A stretch of DNA of 13,882 nucleotides from Anaerolineales bacterium (GTDB lineage Bacteria > Chloroflexota > Anaerolineae > Anaerolineales > Villigracilaceae), in contig JAFGKO010000387.1 of NCBI GenBank assembly GCA_016928525.1, forward strand, positions 1-13,882. Reading direction: 5' to 3'. Shown piece by piece: positions 13,528-13,882 of the stretch (positions are counted from its first letter, which is position 1; the number at the start of each line of letters is the position of its first letter). The translations under genes were made by a program, and so were the position numbers. The notes beneath the pieces are model-generated. The model saw only the letters and a program-made list of their open reading frames with translations, had not been told where the DNA came from and did not search any database.

Positions 13528-13882
13528 ACACGGCTCTTGCTTTATCTGCGGAAGCGAAAACCCGCACAACGTCGGTCTGCGCTGGTATGTAGATGAAAAA
13601 GGCGTGGTATCGTCCGAGTTCACGCTGACACTGGCGCAGCAGGGACCGCCCGGTCACGCGCACGGCGGGCTACACGGTCGCGGCGGCGAAGATCGAGGTC
13701 AATTATCGCAAGCCGGTACCGCTGGAGACGTTGATCGCGACGAAGGGCTATGTCACACGGCGGCGCGGGCGCAAGATCTACACGCGCGGGGAAATCTGCC
13801 TGCCGGACGGGACGCTGCTGGTGGAGGGCAAGGGGCTGTTCGTTGTGGCGCCGCATTTGTTCGAGAAGAGCAAGATGTTCAG
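13511..13882 (+). pseudogene. PaaI-type hotdog thioesterase, internally deleted and frameshifted, partial
   Basis: The first frame reads MKKLPEHGSCFICGSENPHN and continues to LAQQGPPGHAHGG, the usual N-terminus and HGG loop of PaaI-family acyl-CoA thioesterases. After 13666 the matching sequence resumes in another frame (from 13668) as GYTVAAAKIEVNYRKPVPL, and continues YTRGEICLPDGTLLVEGKG to the window end. By family likeness about 15-20 residues are missing between the two parts, including the segment that normally follows HGG with the catalytic acid (ASAALLDE-like). The first frame stays open to the edge, but its product no longer resembles the family. So it is a pseudogene, or an assembly or sequencing error. 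It is GC-rich, unlike the NACHT gene it overlaps (13511-13527). The 3' end lies outside the window. Confidence 0.75.

Overview
The window looks like a chromosomal segment of a Chloroflexota bacterium, most likely class Anaerolineae. This is inferred from lipoproteins with long Thr/Pro linkers after the lipid cysteine, a tungsten-type aldehyde ferredoxin oxidoreductase with its own ubiquitin-like sulfur carrier, a long RecJ, abundant palindromic intergenic repeats, and first genes that appear to be leaderless. No marker fixes the taxonomy.

Region 1 (1-1140) is a minus-strand two-gene unit, an ECF sigma factor and an overlapping membrane anti-sigma-like protein, closed by a clear intrinsic terminator. 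Region 2 (1149-4257, plus strand) is the most unusual part. It holds two paralogous lipoproteins of unknown function alternating with two tiny secreted Cys-rich peptides (49 and 48 aa). The peptides share the core APCCAYDPC, equal signal-peptide length, only synonymous codon differences across that core, and a near-identical promoter box six bases before each ATG. An ORF upstream of the first lipoprotein resembles the start of recJ and may be a decayed duplicate.

Region 3 (4471-6792) is recJ, which carries an in-frame palindromic insertion and a C-terminal extension. Its stop codon lies inside a 15-bp hairpin shared with the converging operon. Region 4 (9021 down to 6816) is a ThiS/MoaD-like sulfur carrier followed by the oxidoreductase, separated by a palindromic repeat. 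Region 5 (11009 down to 9192) is an MsbA/LmrA-type ABC exporter flanked by two copies of another palindromic repeat family, one of which encodes its last residues.

Region 6 (11170-13527) is an AT-rich NACHT-type STAND NTPase gene, possibly anti-phage, preceded by a possible 13-codon coupled leader ORF. It overlaps a GC-rich PaaI-type thioesterase gene that has lost an internal piece and its reading frame, and that runs off the window.

A common expression rule is visible. Putative first genes have a -10-like hexamer 6-7 bases before ATG and no Shine-Dalgarno, while most downstream genes of operons have a Shine-Dalgarno. The gene-poor stretches at 1-193, 3892-4110 and 4258-4470 hold only the terminator, promoter and repeat noted below.
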